A stretch of 64,000 nt of DNA, from assembly GCF_030283205.1 (NCBI RefSeq), contig NZ_JASNWF010000028.1:1-64000 (forward strand), read 5' to 3'. This DNA comes from Actinomadura opuntiae (GTDB taxonomy: Bacteria; Actinomycetota; Actinomycetes; Streptosporangiales; Streptosporangiaceae). The notes beneath the pieces are model-generated. The model saw only the letters and a program-made list of their open reading frames with translations. It had not been told where the DNA came from and ran no database searches. This document shows positions 25,832-34,320 of the stretch, piece after piece (the first letter of the stretch is position 1; each line of letters starts with the position of its first letter). The translations under genes and the position numbers were made by a program.

Positions 25832-26794
25832 ATGGCAGGTCATTACCCCCCGTCGCCACCGCCGGCGCCTCCGTACGGTCCGCCTGCCTACGGCCCGCCG
25901 CCGCAGTACCGGTACGTCCCGCCGCGCCGGCCGCCGCGCCGCAGCGCCGGCGGGACGATCGCGGGCATCATCGGCGGGCTGACGGCGGTCGTCGTCTTCG
26001 GGATCCTCGGGTTCTCGCTGGTCGGCGGCGAGGGCGGCATCGGGAGCCACGTCCGTTCGGCGACGCCGCGGACGGCCTCCCGCGCCACGGCCACCGACAA
26101 CAAGCTCTACGCCACGGGCGCGCTGACGCCGGTGCACTGCGCCCTGCCCCGCCTCGTCCCGGGCGCGGCGTCGATGCGGCGGTTCATGGACGTCCTGAGC
26201 GACTGCCTGGACGCATCGTGGAGCAGGCAGTTCAAGAAGGCCGGGATGCGGTTCGACACCCCGAACCGCGTCTTCTGGCAGACGCCGGGGACGAGCCCGT
26301 GCGGCAGCTATCCGGCGCCGGGCGCGTCGGCGTTCTATTGCCCGGCGAACAACACCATGTACGTGGGGTTGCGGAACGTGGTGGAGACGTCCGGCGGCGA
26401 GCCGCTGTCCCATTACGCGGTGTTCGCGCGGGTCGTCGCGCACGAGTACGGCCACCACGTCCAGGACCGCGCGGGCATCCTGCTGTACGGCGATGCCGAG
26501 ATGGAGAAGGGCGACACCGCCACCCGCACCGAGGCGAGCCGCCGCATCGAGTTGCAGGCGCAGTGCTTCGCGGGCACGTTCCTCGGCGCGGAGCGCGCCA
26601 CGCTGCCCATGACGCGCGCCCAGTACACCGCGATGATCATCGACGTGCGGGGGCGCGGCGACGAGCGGCTGCCGCCCGACCAGCGCGACCACGGGTCCGG
26701 ACGGCACTACGCGGGCTGGGTGGTCACCGGCTTCAAGGGCCGCGGGCTGTCGGTCTGCAACACCTGGACGGTCCCGCCCTCCGACGTCAGCTGA
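25832..26794 (+). CDS. Membrane-anchored neutral zinc metallopeptidase (YpfJ-like)
   Basis: A 320-aa protein. It has a Pro/Tyr-rich cytoplasmic N-terminus (about 1-38), one TM helix (IAGIIGGLTAVVVFGILGFS), and an extracellular domain. The HExxH zinc motif (VVAHEYGHHVQ) is near residues 205-215, and the third-ligand Glu region is ELQAQCFAGTFLGAER near 236-251. The family (PF04228) is predicted to be peptidases but has no well-defined substrate. Promoter region shared with the DUF2207 gene. Confidence 0.88.
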   Translation: MAGHYPPSPPPAPPYGPPAYGPPPQYRYVPPRRPPRRSAGGTIAGIIGGLTAVVVFGILGFSLVGGEGGIGSHVRSATPRTASRATATDNKLYATGALTPVHCALPRLVPGAASMRRFMDVLSDCLDASWSRQFKKAGMRFDTPNRVFWQTPGTSPCGSYPAPGASAFYCPANNTMYVGLRNVVETSGGEPLSHYAVFARVVAHEYGHHVQDRAGILLYGDAEMEKGDTATRTEASRRIELQAQCFAGTFLGAERATLPMTRAQYTAMIIDVRGRGDERLPPDQRDHGSGRHYAGWVVTGFKGRGLSVCNTWTVPPSDVS

Positions 26795-26888
26795 GGTCCC
26801 CCGGCGGCCCGCGGCCCGGCGCATTACTCACCGGGGGTTGAGCACCGGTACTCATGCCCGCCGCGCCGCGCCGCCGCAGACTCGGGGC

Positions 26889-27185
26889 ATGACGAACTCC
26901 ACACCGCCGCCGCAGGCGAGCACCACCGCGTTCTTCATCCAGGCCGCCATCTCGTTCGCGGTCTCCAGCATGGCCGTCGTCGCAGGCGTGATCTACCTGC
27001 CGGTGAACGCGTGGGTCCGCGCGTTCCTCGCCCTCGGCGTGCTGTACGTGATCACCTCGACGTTCACGCTGGCCAAGTGCGTCCGCGACCGCCAGGAGAG
27101 CCAGGCCGTCGCCAGCCGCGTCGACAAGGCCCGCCTCGACAAGCTGCTCGCCGAGCACGACCCCTTCGCCACCCCGTCCGTGTGA
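26889..27185 (+). CDS. YiaA/YiaB family inner membrane protein
   Basis: A 98-aa protein with two hydrophobic helices (FFIQAAISFAVSSMAVVAGVI and AFLALGVLYVITSTFTLAKC) and a charged C-terminal tail (DRQESQAVASRVDKARLDK). The FxxQ-x4-F-x2-S-x4-GxxYLP pattern is typical of YiaAB proteins. Start ATG 26889. Confidence 0.85.
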   Translation: MTNSTPPPQASTTAFFIQAAISFAVSSMAVVAGVIYLPVNAWVRAFLALGVLYVITSTFTLAKCVRDRQESQAVASRVDKARLDKLLAEHDPFATPSV

Positions 27186-27288
27186 CGCGTCCGCACTCAG
27201 CGGCGCGCCGGCGGGCCGAACGCCTCTTCCCCGATCCACTCCACCAGCGCACGGTTCCGACCGGCCGTGACGCCGAGCACTCCCGCGC

Positions 27289-27320
27289 CGGGGGTCCCTT
27301 GCTGCCGCGAGGGGCCCCCG
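27289..27320. terminator. Stem-loop terminator
   Basis: An 11-bp stem (CGGGGGTCCCT with AGGGGCCCCCG, one G-U pair) and a 10-nt loop, between the YiaAB gene and the HTH regulator. Confidence 0.5.
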
Positions 27321-27404
27321 ATCACTGCTTCCGGGCCCTTCCTATCCTCATACCGCTCGTGCCGGAGGTTGTGAGGGGACTCACGGCCGGGTGCTAGCTA
27401 CGGC

Positions 27405-27420
27405 GCTTGCAATTGCAAGC
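27405..27420. promoter_or_regulatory. Perfect palindrome upstream of XRE regulator
   Basis: GCTTGCAATTGCAAGC is a perfect 16-bp palindrome, 21 bp before the regulator ATG. The likely autoregulatory operator of the XRE-HBHA operon. Confidence 0.6.
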
Positions 27421-27441
27421 ACGATGACGCAGGGTGGAGAC

Positions 27442-27849
27442 ATGGCAAGTTCGAAGGTCGGCTCGATCGGGGAGTACATCCGGGAGCAGCGGACGCGCGC
27501 GAAGATCTCGCTGCGCCAGCTCGCGGACGTCTCGGGCATCTCCAACCCGTACCTGAGCCAGATCGAGCGCGGGCTGCGCAAGCCGAGCGCCGAGATCCTG
27601 CAGCAGATCGCCAAGGGGCTGCGGATCTCCGCCGAGGCGCTGTACGTGCAGGCCGGGATCCTGGAGGAGCGCGAGGCCGACACCGACGTGCAGGCCGCCG
27701 TCCGGGCCGACCTGCTGTTGACGGAGCGCCAGAAGCAGGTGCTGCTCGACATCTACGAGTCGTTCCGCAAGGAGAACGAAGCCACCGGCGTGTTCGGAGC
27801 GTCCGGGCACGACACACCAGAGCAGGATGGAAGGGAAGAGGTCGGATGA
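27442..27849 (+). CDS. XRE family regulator (Rv0474-like)
   Basis: A 135-aa protein with a Cro/C1 HTH at about 8-62 (IGEYIREQRTRAKISLRQLA, then SGISNPYLSQIERGLRKPS). A helical tail follows (ADLLLTERQKQVLLDIYESF). ATG 27442 was chosen because the conserved part begins KVGSIGEYIREQR; ATG 27424 is possible but abuts the palindrome. Its stop overlaps the next ATG (ATGA), coupling it to the HBHA-like gene. Same order as Rv0474-Rv0475-Rv0476 in M. tuberculosis. Confidence 0.9.
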   Translation: MASSKVGSIGEYIREQRTRAKISLRQLADVSGISNPYLSQIERGLRKPSAEILQQIAKGLRISAEALYVQAGILEEREADTDVQAAVRADLLLTERQKQVLLDIYESFRKENEATGVFGASGHDTPEQDGREEVG

Positions 27850-28316
27850 CGCTGGCCAGCAGTCTCCGCGAGAACAAGGCCGTCTACGCCGTGGCCGGCG
27901 CCGGCGACCTCGCGGTCGAGAAGCTCCGCGAGGTCCCCGAGCAGGTGAACCGGTACCAGGGCAGGGCCCGCGAGGCCGCGACCAAGTACCAGGGCGGGAT
28001 GCGCGAGACCGTCGAGCGCTACCGCGGCGAGGTCCGCAAGACCGTGGACCGCTACCGCGGCGAGGTCGGCCGGGTCCAGGAGCGCGTCGACCCGAAGGAC
28101 CTGCCGGGCGCCGCGGTCGCGTACGTGACCCAGGTCGGCGCCCGCACCGTCGAGTTCATCGACGAGCTCACCGAGCGCGGCAAGCGCGTGGTGCACCGCG
28201 AGGCGGCCGAGGTCGCCGCGATCGCCGAGGCGGACGCCGAGCCCGCCCCGAAGACCCGCACCGCGCAGCCCAAGCGGACCGCGCCGGCGGCGCGCGCCAA
28301 GAAGAACAACGCCTGA
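27846..28316 (+). CDS. Heparin-binding haemagglutinin (HBHA)-like protein
   Basis: A 156-aa, highly charged helical protein. It has an N-terminal segment like HBHA (ENKAVYAVAGAGDLAVEKLR), a central repeat of YRGEVRKTVDRYRGEVGR-type units (likely long coiled coil, about 38-80), and a Lys/Ala/Pro-rich tail (PKRTAPAARAKK) matching the lysine-rich C-terminus that binds heparin in mycobacterial HBHA. No signal peptide, as in HBHA. In a non-pathogen, structural or membrane-associated roles are more likely than adhesion. Confidence 0.85.
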   Translation: MTLASSLRENKAVYAVAGAGDLAVEKLREVPEQVNRYQGRAREAATKYQGGMRETVERYRGEVRKTVDRYRGEVGRVQERVDPKDLPGAAVAYVTQVGARTVEFIDELTERGKRVVHREAAEVAAIAEADAEPAPKTRTAQPKRTAPAARAKKNNA

Positions 28317-28329
28317 GCAGCGGTTTCGG

Positions 28330-28357
28330 GGCCCGGCCGGGAACACCCGGCCGGGCC
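28330..28357 (+). terminator. Intrinsic-type terminator after HBHA-like gene
   Basis: Perfect 12-bp stem GGCCCGGCCGGG / CCCGGCCGGGCC with AACA loop, followed by TTGACGTCTTT. Confidence 0.75.
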
Positions 28358-28498
28358 TTGACGTCTTTCCCTACGGGAGGTCCCCGGTTCCGGGAGTCCC
28401 GCGGATCCGGCCGCGGGGTGGACGGGCCGCATAGGGTTGGGACGCAAGGTGCGCGACGCGAGGTCGCCGTCCGAGACGAGCGGGAGTGCTGATCACCG

Positions 28499-28864
28499 AT
28501 GGCGGACTTCAGTGTGCTGGACTACTTCTTCTGGCTGCTGCTGATCATCGCGTTCGTGATGGAGGCGTGGGCGCTGATCGACTCGCTGACCGTGCCGCAG
28601 GGCGCGTACGCCGCGGCGAGCAAGCTGACCAAGAAGCTGTGGATGATCATCCTGATCGTCGCGGCCGTGGTCGGCGCCGCCTACGCGGCCGCGCCCGCCG
28701 CGCTGGGCGCGCATCCGATCGGGCTGCTGCTCGGCATCCTGCCGGTCGCGGCGTTCATCGCCGCCGCCGTCTACCTGGCCGACGTCCGGCCCGCCGTCGC
28801 CCCCTTCAGGAAGCGCGGCGGCGGCCGCGGCAACACCAACATGGGCCCCTACGGCCCCTGGTAG
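28499..28864 (+). CDS. DUF2516 membrane protein (Rv0476-like)
   Basis: A 121-aa protein with three or four hydrophobic helices (LDYFFWLLLIIAFVMEAWAL, then KLWMIILIVAAVVGAAYAAA, then LLLGILPVAAFIAAAVYLAD) and a Gly/Arg-rich tail ending GPYGPW. The conserved FVMEAWALIDS and SKLTKKLWM segments identify DUF2516. It keeps the mycobacterial gene order but is separated from the HBHA gene by a terminator. Function unknown. Confidence 0.9.
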   Translation: MADFSVLDYFFWLLLIIAFVMEAWALIDSLTVPQGAYAAASKLTKKLWMIILIVAAVVGAAYAAAPAALGAHPIGLLLGILPVAAFIAAAVYLADVRPAVAPFRKRGGGRGNTNMGPYGPW

Positions 28865-28892
28865 AGCCACACGAACGGCGCATGACTGACGA

Positions 28893-28934
28893 GCCGGGCA
28901 TCGGGAGCGGGCGCCTCCGCTCCCGATGCCCGGC
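28893..28934. terminator. Bidirectional terminator
   Basis: Perfect 18-bp stem (28893-28910 with 28917-28934) around a 6-nt loop, between the convergent DUF2516 and TetR genes. Confidence 0.75.
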
Positions 28935-28937
28935 GCT

Positions 28938-29573
28938 CTAGGGGGACGGCGCGTCCCACGGCCGGTTCAGCGCGTCGACGGAGACCAGGCCGTTCTCCAC
29001 GATGCCGACGGCGCGGTCGAGGGCCGTCCGCATCGACAGCGGGTCGTAGCCGTGGCGCCGGCAGTGCACCACGACCGCCTGCATGCCGCCGACCGCGATG
29101 CCCGCCGCCGCCACGGCGTCGATCTCGTCGAGGTCGGGGCACAGGTCCCGTAGCAGGCCCTCGATCTTCTCTTGCGTGTCGGTGAGGCGCTGCAACGCGC
29201 GCGCCTGCAGGCTGGGGCGCTCCAGGATGAGCGCTATCTGCACCGGGCCGTACTCGCCATGCTCGCTGACGATTGCCTCCAGGACGGTCACGACGCCGCG
29301 CCGGATCGTCTCCATGGGCGACTCGCCGGGGACGCGGGCGGCCAGCCGTTCGGCGACCTCGGCGAGCCGGTCGTCGACCTCGGCGAAGACGACGTCCTCC
29401 TTGCTCGGGAAGTAGCCGAAGAAGGTGCGGGGCGCCACGTCGGCGGCGGCCGCGATGTCGGCGATCGTCGTCTCCTCGTAGCCGCGCTCGGCGAACAGCC
29501 GCAGCGCCGCGGACGCGATCGCGTGCCGGGTGCGGCGCTTCTTGCGCTCCCGCAGGCCGGTCCGCTCGTCCAT
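28938..29573 (-). CDS. TetR family regulator of MMPL transporter
   Basis: A 211-aa protein. The TetR HTH is at about 12-58 (RTRHAIASAALRLFAERGYEET, then IADIAAAADVAPRTFFGYF SKEDVVF) and the C-terminal helical ligand domain is of the MftR type. ATG 29573 begins MDERTGLRERKKRR. Divergent from the MMPL transporter with a 71-bp gap containing two related palindromes, so it most likely represses both. Confidence 0.92.
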   Translation of the reverse strand: MDERTGLRERKKRRTRHAIASAALRLFAERGYEETTIADIAAAADVAPRTFFGYFPSKEDVVFAEVDDRLAEVAERLAARVPGESPMETIRRGVVTVLEAIVSEHGEYGPVQIALILERPSLQARALQRLTDTQEKIEGLLRDLCPDLDEIDAVAAAGIAVGGMQAVVVHCRRHGYDPLSMRTALDRAVGIVENGLVSVDALNRPWDAPSP

Positions 29574-29593
29574 GTGACGGACGTTACCACGGC

Positions 29594-29622
29594 TGCAAAG
29601 TTGCATCTATTGCAAATATGCA
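29594..29622. promoter_or_regulatory. Tandem TetR operator sites
   Basis: TGCAA-AG-TTGCA (29594-29605) and TGCA-AATA-TGCA (29611-29622) have centres 17 bp apart, between the divergent TetR and MMPL genes. Confidence 0.6.
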
Positions 29623-29644
29623 CGCATAGTGTTTCGCTGCGGGC

Positions 29645-31948
29645 ATGGCCGCATTCCTGGACGCACTGGGGCGTTTCTGCGTGCGTCAGCGGCGCACCGT
29701 CTTCGAGGTCTGGCTCGTGGTGATCCTCGGCGCCGGCGTCCTCGGCGTCGTCCACGGCGGCGTGTTCGTCCAGCAGAGCAGCCTGCCCGGCACCGAGACG
29801 CAGCGGGCGGTCGACACCCTCGCGCGCGACTTCCCGTCGCAGACCGGGCCCACCGCGACCGTCGTCTTCCACCAGACGCCGCAGGCGAGCCCGGCGGACT
29901 GGCGCGTCGCGCTGACCATCGGCCAGTCGATCGAGAACATCGGCAAGCTCCACCGCGTCGCGTTCGTGCAGAACCCCTACGTCCCCGGGATGGGCGGGCT
30001 CAAGGACGACAAGGCCGTCGTCGTCCAGCTCAACTTCACGGGCACGATGAGCGACCTCGGCACCGGCGACCTCGACCAGCTGCGCGAGGCGGTCGAGCCC
30101 GCGCGGATGGCCGGGCTGGACGTCAAGTTCGGCGGCATCGCCGCGATGATCCTCAACCAGCCGAAGAGCGGGCCGCAGGAGGCCGCCGGGATCGTGCTGG
30201 CGCTGCTCGTGCTGCTGCTGGCGTTCGGGTCGTTCCTCGCCGCCGGCATCCCGATCGTCGTGTCGCTGTGCGGGCTGGCCGTCGCCTACTCGCTGATCCA
30301 CTTCGGCGCGTCGCTGCTCCAGATGGCGCCGACCGCCCCGATGGTCGCGGCCATGCTCGGCCTCGGCGCCGGCATCGACTACGCGCTGTTCATCGTCACC
30401 CGTTACCGGCAGCAGCTCGCCGACGGCGACGACGTCGAGACGGCCGTCGGGCGCGCCATGGCCCATTCCGGCCACGCCGTGGTGTTCGCCGGCGGGACGG
30501 TCGTGTTCGCGATCTGCGGGCTGTTCCTGTCCGGCATCGCGTTCATCGGGCGGATCGGGCTGGCCGCCGCCGTCGCCGTCGCGATCATGGTGGTGGCCGC
30601 GCTCACCCTGCTGCCCGCCGTGCTCGGCGCGCTCGGCCCGCGCATCGACCGGTACCGGCTGCCGCGCGTGCGCCCCGACCGCTCGTCCGTCCGCTGGATC
30701 GCGTGGGGCCGGCACGTCGACCGGCACGCCTGGCCGTACGCGGTCGTCGCGACGCTCGTGCTGCTCGGGCTGGCCGTCCCGACCCTCAGCCTGCGGTTCG
30801 GCGTGATGGCCGACAGCATGTCGTCGAAGAAGATGGAGGCGCGGCAGGCCTACGACATCGTCGCGCGGGAGTTCGGCGCGGGCCACTACAGCCCGTTCGT
30901 CGTCGTCGCGGAGGCGCCCGGACCGGAGAAGACCGCCAAGCGCAAGCCGCCGGTCGTGAAGGGGCCGGAAGGTCTCAGCGGACTCACCGGCCCGCCCGCC
31001 GGGCCGGCGCCGTCCGCCGCGCCGAGCGTCAAGGGCGCGCCCGACCCCGGCAAGAAGCCCGACAAGCAGGCCACGCTGATCGCGCAGGAGCTCGCGCAGC
31101 ACATCTCCGAGGTCCCCGGCGTGGTGTTCGTGGGGGAGCCCGTCGTCACCGGGACCACCGCGATCCTGACGGTCGTCCCGCGCGACGCACCGCACGAGCA
31201 GTCGACCACCGACCTCGTCCACCGCATTCGCGACACCACGATCCCCGCCGTCCGGGACGCCCATCCCGGCGCCCGCGTCTACGTCGGCGGCGAGAACCCC
31301 GCGATCATCGACATCGCCGACACGGTCGGGGCGCGGATGAAGACGGTCGTCGTCGCCGTCGTCGGGGTCGCGCTGCTGCTGCTGGTCATCGCGTTCCGGT
31401 CGATCGTCGTCCCGGTCAAGGCCGCGCTGATGAACCTGCTGTCGATCGGCGCCTCGTTCGGCGTCGTCACCGCCGTGTTCCAGTGGGGCTGGGGCGTGCA
31501 CCTGCTCGGCGTCGACCAGGCCATCCCGATCATGTCGTTCGTGCCGCTGTTCATGTTCGCGCTGATCTTCGGGCTGTCCATGGACTACGAGGTGTTCCTG
31601 CTGTCGCGGATCAAGGAGGAGTACGAGCGTTCCGGCGACCCGCACGAGAGCGTGGTGATCGGCATCGGCGCCACCGCCCGGCTGATCACCTCGGCCGCGC
31701 TCATCATGATCTTCGTGTTCGCCGGGTTCGTCCCGCAGCCGGACCCGACCGTCAAGATGATGGCGCTCGGCCTCGCCGTCGCCGTCGCGGTGGACGCGAC
31801 GATCGTCCGGCTGGTTCTCGTCCCGGCGCTGATGAGCCTGCTCGGCCACGCGAACTGGTGGTGGCCCGGCCGCGGCCGCCCCGTCCCGCCGCCCCCGCCC
31901 TCCCCGGCCCCCGTCGCCGAGCAGCTGGAGCTCGAAGCCATCCCGTGA
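29645..31948 (+). CDS. MMPL family RND transporter
   Basis: A 767-aa protein. It has an N-terminal helix, a periplasmic-type loop, then a first block of six helices with the family signature GLGAGIDYALFIVTRYR near residues 238-254. A second loop follows (Pro/Lys-rich at about 440-485), then a second block with GLSMDYEVFLLSRIKEEYERSG near 640-660. The Asp-Tyr pairs in both blocks are the proton-relay residues of MMPL proteins. Probably exports lipids or hydrophobic metabolites; regulated by the divergent TetR. Confidence 0.93.
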   Translation: MAAFLDALGRFCVRQRRTVFEVWLVVILGAGVLGVVHGGVFVQQSSLPGTETQRAVDTLARDFPSQTGPTATVVFHQTPQASPADWRVALTIGQSIENIGKLHRVAFVQNPYVPGMGGLKDDKAVVVQLNFTGTMSDLGTGDLDQLREAVEPARMAGLDVKFGGIAAMILNQPKSGPQEAAGIVLALLVLLLAFGSFLAAGIPIVVSLCGLAVAYSLIHFGASLLQMAPTAPMVAAMLGLGAGIDYALFIVTRYRQQLADGDDVETAVGRAMAHSGHAVVFAGGTVVFAICGLFLSGIAFIGRIGLAAAVAVAIMVVAALTLLPAVLGALGPRIDRYRLPRVRPDRSSVRWIAWGRHVDRHAWPYAVVATLVLLGLAVPTLSLRFGVMADSMSSKKMEARQAYDIVAREFGAGHYSPFVVVAEAPGPEKTAKRKPPVVKGPEGLSGLTGPPAGPAPSAAPSVKGAPDPGKKPDKQATLIAQELAQHISEVPGVVFVGEPVVTGTTAILTVVPRDAPHEQSTTDLVHRIRDTTIPAVRDAHPGARVYVGGENPAIIDIADTVGARMKTVVVAVVGVALLLLVIAFRSIVVPVKAALMNLLSIGASFGVVTAVFQWGWGVHLLGVDQAIPIMSFVPLFMFALIFGLSMDYEVFLLSRIKEEYERSGDPHESVVIGIGATARLITSAALIMIFVFAGFVPQPDPTVKMMALGLAVAVAVDATIVRLVLVPALMSLLGHANWWWPGRGRPVPPPPPSPAPVAEQLELEAIP

Positions 31949-32021
31949 TCCGCGATGAGTTCTGCGGCCGCCGCTGGTCTGACCTGGTAGCGAACACCAT
32001 CGACCATCGGGAGCGGTGAAC

Positions 32022-32501
32022 ATGGGGAAGGTCAGCACGTGTCTGTGGTTCGACGGCCAGGCCGAGGAGGCGGCCGCGTTCTACACGTCCATCGTGAAGA
32101 ACTCGCGGGTGATCGACACCGTGCCGTACGGCGAGGTGGGCCCGGGGGAGACGGGCTCGGCCATGCTCGTGCGGTTCGAGCTGGACGGGCAGCAGTTCGC
32201 GGGCCTCAACGGCGGCCCGCAGTTCACCTTCGACGAGGCGGTGTCCGTCCACATCCTCTGCGACTCCCAGGAGGAGATCGACGAGCTGTGGGAGAAGCTC
32301 ACCGCCGACGGCGGTGAGGAGGGTCCGTGCGGGTGGCTGAAGGACAAGTACGGGCTGTCCTGGCAGATCGACTCGCGGGCGCTGTTCGAGATGATCACCT
32401 CGCCCGACCAGGGGGCGGCGGGCCGGGCCACCAAGGCGATGTTCACCATGAAGAAGCTGGACGTCCAGGCGCTCCAGGACGCCTTCGACGGCAAGTCCTG
32501 A
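32022..32501 (+). CDS. VOC/PhnB-like protein
   Basis: A 159-aa vicinal-oxygen-chelate fold protein of the PhnB / 3-demethylubiquinone methyltransferase-like group (CLWFDGQAEEAAAFYTSIVKN, then FAGLNGGPQFTFDEAVSVHI, then CGWLKDKYGLSWQI). Start ATG 32022 follows GGGAGC. Despite the name, members are not proven methyltransferases. Single gene, closed by an inverted repeat. Confidence 0.9.
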   Translation: MGKVSTCLWFDGQAEEAAAFYTSIVKNSRVIDTVPYGEVGPGETGSAMLVRFELDGQQFAGLNGGPQFTFDEAVSVHILCDSQEEIDELWEKLTADGGEEGPCGWLKDKYGLSWQIDSRALFEMITSPDQGAAGRATKAMFTMKKLDVQALQDAFDGKS

Positions 32502-32519
32502 CCGCGCACCGCACCGCGG

Positions 32520-32549
32520 GGCCAGGCGCCCGGTGGGTCGCGCCTGGCC
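32520..32549 (+). terminator. Stem-loop after VOC gene
   Basis: GGCCAGGCGC (32520-32529) pairs with GCGCCTGGCC (32540-32549), embedded in further GC-rich complementary flanks. Confidence 0.55.
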
Positions 32550-32606
32550 CGCGCCGCGGTGCGGACGCCGGCGGGTCGGTGAATCCGCCAGGGCCGCCGC
32601 GTCGAT

Positions 32607-33827
32607 TCACGCGGACGTGCCCGGACGCCTGGTCGGGAACCCGCGGACGCGCGCGCCCACGACGGCGGCGAAGGCGGGCACCAGGAGCAGCAGGACGCTC
32701 CAGGGAAGGGACGCCGCGCCGAGCGAGTCGAGCAGGACGCCGCCGATGACCCCGCCCGCCGCCATGGCGACGTTCCACAGGGTGACCAGCATGGCCTGGG
32801 CGGCGTCGGCGCTCGGGCCTCCGGCGTCCGCGGCGGCCGTCTGCAGCAGCGTGGGGACGCCTCCCCAGCCGAGGCCCCACAGCAGCGCCGCCAGGTAGAC
32901 GAGGGGCTCGGCGTGGGCCGGGACGGCGAGCACGGCGGCCGCGGCGCCGACCAGGAGGACGCTCGCGATGGTGAGCGTGCGCAGCCGCTGGTCGATGTGG
33001 ATTCCGGTGAGCCAGATGCTCGCCAGCGAGGCGATCCCGAAGACCAGCAGCACCAGGTCGGTCGAGCCGCCCATGCCGATGTGCGCGAGGTAGGCGGCGA
33101 TGTAGGCATAGATGACGGTGTGGGCCAGGACGAAGACCAGCGTGACGAAGAGGACCGGTGCCACCCCCGGGATGGCGAGCGCCCTCAGTATCCGGGGCCG
33201 TTCCTGCGCGCGCTGCCCCGGATGGTCCGGGACGGTCGCGGTGATCCAGGCGAGCAGGACGAGGGCGAGGGCCGTCATGATCAGGAAGGGCGTCCGCCAG
33301 CCGAGCGTCCGGCCGAGGAAGGTGCCGGCGGGGACGCCCACGGAGAGGGCGACCGGGATGCCGGCCATGGCGATGGCGACCGCCTTGCCCTGGAGGTGGG
33401 CCGGCGCCATGCGGCGGGCGTAGCCGGCCAGCAGCGCCCACGCGAGCCCGGCGGCCACCCCGGCGACGAACCGGGCGATCAGGGTCAGGGGGTAGTTGGA
33501 CGACACGGCGGTGACCGTGTTGGCCGCGGCGAACCCGGCCATGGCCGCCAGCAGCAGCCGCTTGCGCCGCCATCCGGCTGTGGCGGCCGTCAGCGGGACG
33601 GCGGTGAGGGCGGTGCCGGCGGCGTAGACCGTCACCGTCTGCCCCGCGGCGGACTCGCCGACATGGAGGCTGTCGCTCATGCCGGTCAGGACGCCGGCGG
33701 GAAGGGTCTCGGTCAGGCTGGTGATGAAGACGGCCGTCGCCAGTGCCAGCAGCGCGGCCATGGGCAGCTTCTCGGTGGTGATCGGTGCCCGCAGGGAGGC
33801 GGGCCGATCGATGCTCTCGGTCGACAT
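32607..33827 (-). CDS. MFS transporter (AraJ/DHA1 type)
   Basis: A 406-aa, 12-TM permease (LLALATAVFITSLTETLPAG, then RFVAGVAAGLAWALLAGYAR, then WGLGWGGVPTLLQTAAADA). ATG 33827 begins MSTESIDRPASLR. Divergent from a MerR regulator. On its strand TTGACC is followed by the MerR palindrome inside an expanded promoter spacer, the hallmark of MerR-activated genes. Probably drug or metabolite efflux induced by the MerR ligand. Confidence 0.9.
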   Translation of the reverse strand: MSTESIDRPASLRAPITTEKLPMAALLALATAVFITSLTETLPAGVLTGMSDSLHVGESAAGQTVTVYAAGTALTAVPLTAATAGWRRKRLLLAAMAGFAAANTVTAVSSNYPLTLIARFVAGVAAGLAWALLAGYARRMAPAHLQGKAVAIAMAGIPVALSVGVPAGTFLGRTLGWRTPFLIMTALALVLLAWITATVPDHPGQRAQERPRILRALAIPGVAPVLFVTLVFVLAHTVIYAYIAAYLAHIGMGGSTDLVLLVFGIASLASIWLTGIHIDQRLRTLTIASVLLVGAAAAVLAVPAHAEPLVYLAALLWGLGWGGVPTLLQTAAADAGGPSADAAQAMLVTLWNVAMAAGGVIGGVLLDSLGAASLPWSVLLLLVPAFAAVVGARVRGFPTRRPGTSA

Positions 33828-33841
33828 GGCGGTATGCTCAA

Positions 33842-33863
33842 ACCTTCACATCGATGTGAAGGT
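33842..33863. promoter_or_regulatory. MerR-type operator in expanded spacer
   Basis: ACCTTCACATC is followed immediately by its own reverse complement, a perfect 22-bp palindrome. On the minus strand a -35-like TTGACC overlaps its start, placing the dyad between -35 and -10 of the MFS promoter. Confidence 0.75.
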
Positions 33864-33881
33864 CAATGTGAGGTGGTGCAC

Positions 33882-34295
33882 ATGCGCATCGGGCAGCTGT
33901 CCGCCGTGACCGGCGTCTCCCGCCGGCTCCTGCGCTACTACGAGGAGCAGGGCCTCATCGTCTCGGAGCGCTGCGCGAACGGCTACCGCGACTACTCCGA
34001 GCAGACCGTCGACCGCGTCCTGCAGATCCGCGGGCTCCTGGACGCAGGGCTGCCGACCCGCATTATCAAGCAGATCCTGCCCTGCCTCAACAAGCCCCGG
34101 CGCATCGTCTTCTCCGACGCCACCCCGGAAATGCTCGCGACCCTGGAGGGCGAGCTCGACCGGATGGACCGGCGCATCGAATGCCTCGCCCGCAACCGCG
34201 ACGCCATTGCCGGCTACCTCGAAGAGGTCCGCGCCGCCGGCTCCGATCTCGAGGAGCAGCCTGGCCCGATTCGGATGCACGCGGCGGCCCGATGA
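33882..34295 (+). CDS. MerR family transcriptional regulator
   Basis: A 137-aa protein. The HTH and wing are at 1-70 (MRIGQLSAVTGVSRRLLRYY, then EEQGLIVSERCANGYRDYSE), followed by the dimerisation coiled coil (MLATLEGELDRMDRRIECLA). The short C-terminus has no obvious metal-binding Cys cluster (only Cys in LPCLNKP and IECLARN), so an organic or redox ligand is more likely. Start ATG 33882 was chosen over an in-frame GTG two codons earlier. Regulates the divergent MFS gene and probably itself. Confidence 0.92.
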   Translation: MRIGQLSAVTGVSRRLLRYYEEQGLIVSERCANGYRDYSEQTVDRVLQIRGLLDAGLPTRIIKQILPCLNKPRRIVFSDATPEMLATLEGELDRMDRRIECLARNRDAIAGYLEEVRAAGSDLEEQPGPIRMHAAAR

Positions 34296-34320
34296 CCGAC
34301 GGGAGCGTGGCGGCCGGGTT

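Noticed and set aside
29288..32038. 916-codon minus-strand frame antisense to the MMPL transporter
   Set aside because: His/Asp/Arg-rich shadow with no domain; the plus strand encodes a full MMPL protein.
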